Part shown: positions 63,809-64,000 of the stretch, one piece after another | Layout of the letters: each line of letters begins with the position of its first letter | Numbering within the stretch: the stretch's first letter is position 1 | Source of the DNA: Mercurialis annua | Taxonomy: Eukaryota > Streptophyta > Magnoliopsida > Malpighiales > Euphorbiaceae | NCBI RefSeq assembly: GCF_937616625.2 | Contig: NC_065571.1 | Location: forward strand, 9,426,501 to 9,490,500 | DNA length: 64,000 nt | Direction: 5' to 3' | Made by a program: the position numbers and the translations under genes | The notes under the pieces: generated by a model | Seen by the model: only the letters and a program-made list of their open reading frames with translations | What the model was told of the DNA's origin: nothing | Database searches by the model: none

Positions 63809-63818
63809 GATAAGGGAT

Positions 63819-64000
63819 CTGCTTGTTTGATTTTTGAACATTAAAAATTTATAAGATATGTCAAAATTTTATCTGAAATATTAAATAACATTGACATAAT
63901 GTAGAAGAAAGAATCAAATATAAATTTAATTTATATAAATAAAATATGGATTCACTCATTTTAAGGCCTCTGAAATATTCCATAAAAAAGGCCTCAAAAG
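63819..64000. other. Right edge of window
   Basis: AT-rich; nothing recognised. Confidence 0.3.

Overview
The window is nuclear DNA of a flowering plant, most likely a eudicot. It is AT-rich and gene-poor. Plant-specific BURP-domain genes with short GT-AG introns sit among plant-type transposons: Ty3/gypsy elements of the Tat and Athila type, a BED-finger hAT, Stowaway, CACTA, Helitrons and L1-like LINEs. I cannot name the species. No rRNA gene, tRNA gene or CRISPR array is visible; the only tRNA-related signals are retrotransposon primer-binding sites.

Host genes. Three BURP-domain paralogues lie on the minus strand (16955-18950, 29375-31077, 33012-47065). Each has three exons with closing reading frames: a 45-bp signal-peptide exon, a 94-106-bp exon, and a 764-bp BURP exon with the canonical CH-X10-CH-X25-CH-X25-CH pattern. 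The third is split by a 13-kb intron full of serial and nested transposons. A 4.7-kb hAT element lies directly against the stop codon of the second.

Layout. 1-5135: an Athila-like, gag-fragment-only LTR element (minus) inserted in the RT of a gag-less Tat-type pol element (5136-7001). 7002-10126: two foldback elements, two Stowaway-like MITEs and AT-rich DNA. 10225-16203: LINE remnants, with a 1.28-kb foldback element whose core is a palindrome built of palindromes. 16955-18950: BURP gene 1. 19414-24177: foldback and MITE copies. 24633-29368: a nearly intact hAT element. 29375-47065: BURP genes 2 and 3 with their intronic elements, including a young Athila-like element (38249-44376) inside a foldback element that itself seems to lie inside another. 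47332-51377: a second gag-less Tat pol element. 52216-52833 and 63216-63818: two copies of a 0.58-kb retroposon. 52953-61332: Helitrons, one carrying a very young Tat element (53607-60428) that has gag, protease and an antisense ORF but no RT, RNase H or integrase. 61549-62710: a CACTA element inside a copia gag remnant.

Most interesting points. (1) The Tat family looks split. Two copies carry PR-RT-RNH-INT without gag and one carries gag-PR-antisense ORF without the rest of pol. All share leader, primer-binding site and first codons, and the two full-length LTR sets compared are almost identical although the proteases have diverged. This suggests complementary elements cooperating in trans. 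(2) At least six foldback elements, four with 9-bp Mutator-like target duplications, carry private arrays of short palindromes. (3) A BURP gene appears to keep all its splice sites across a 13-kb transposon-filled intron.
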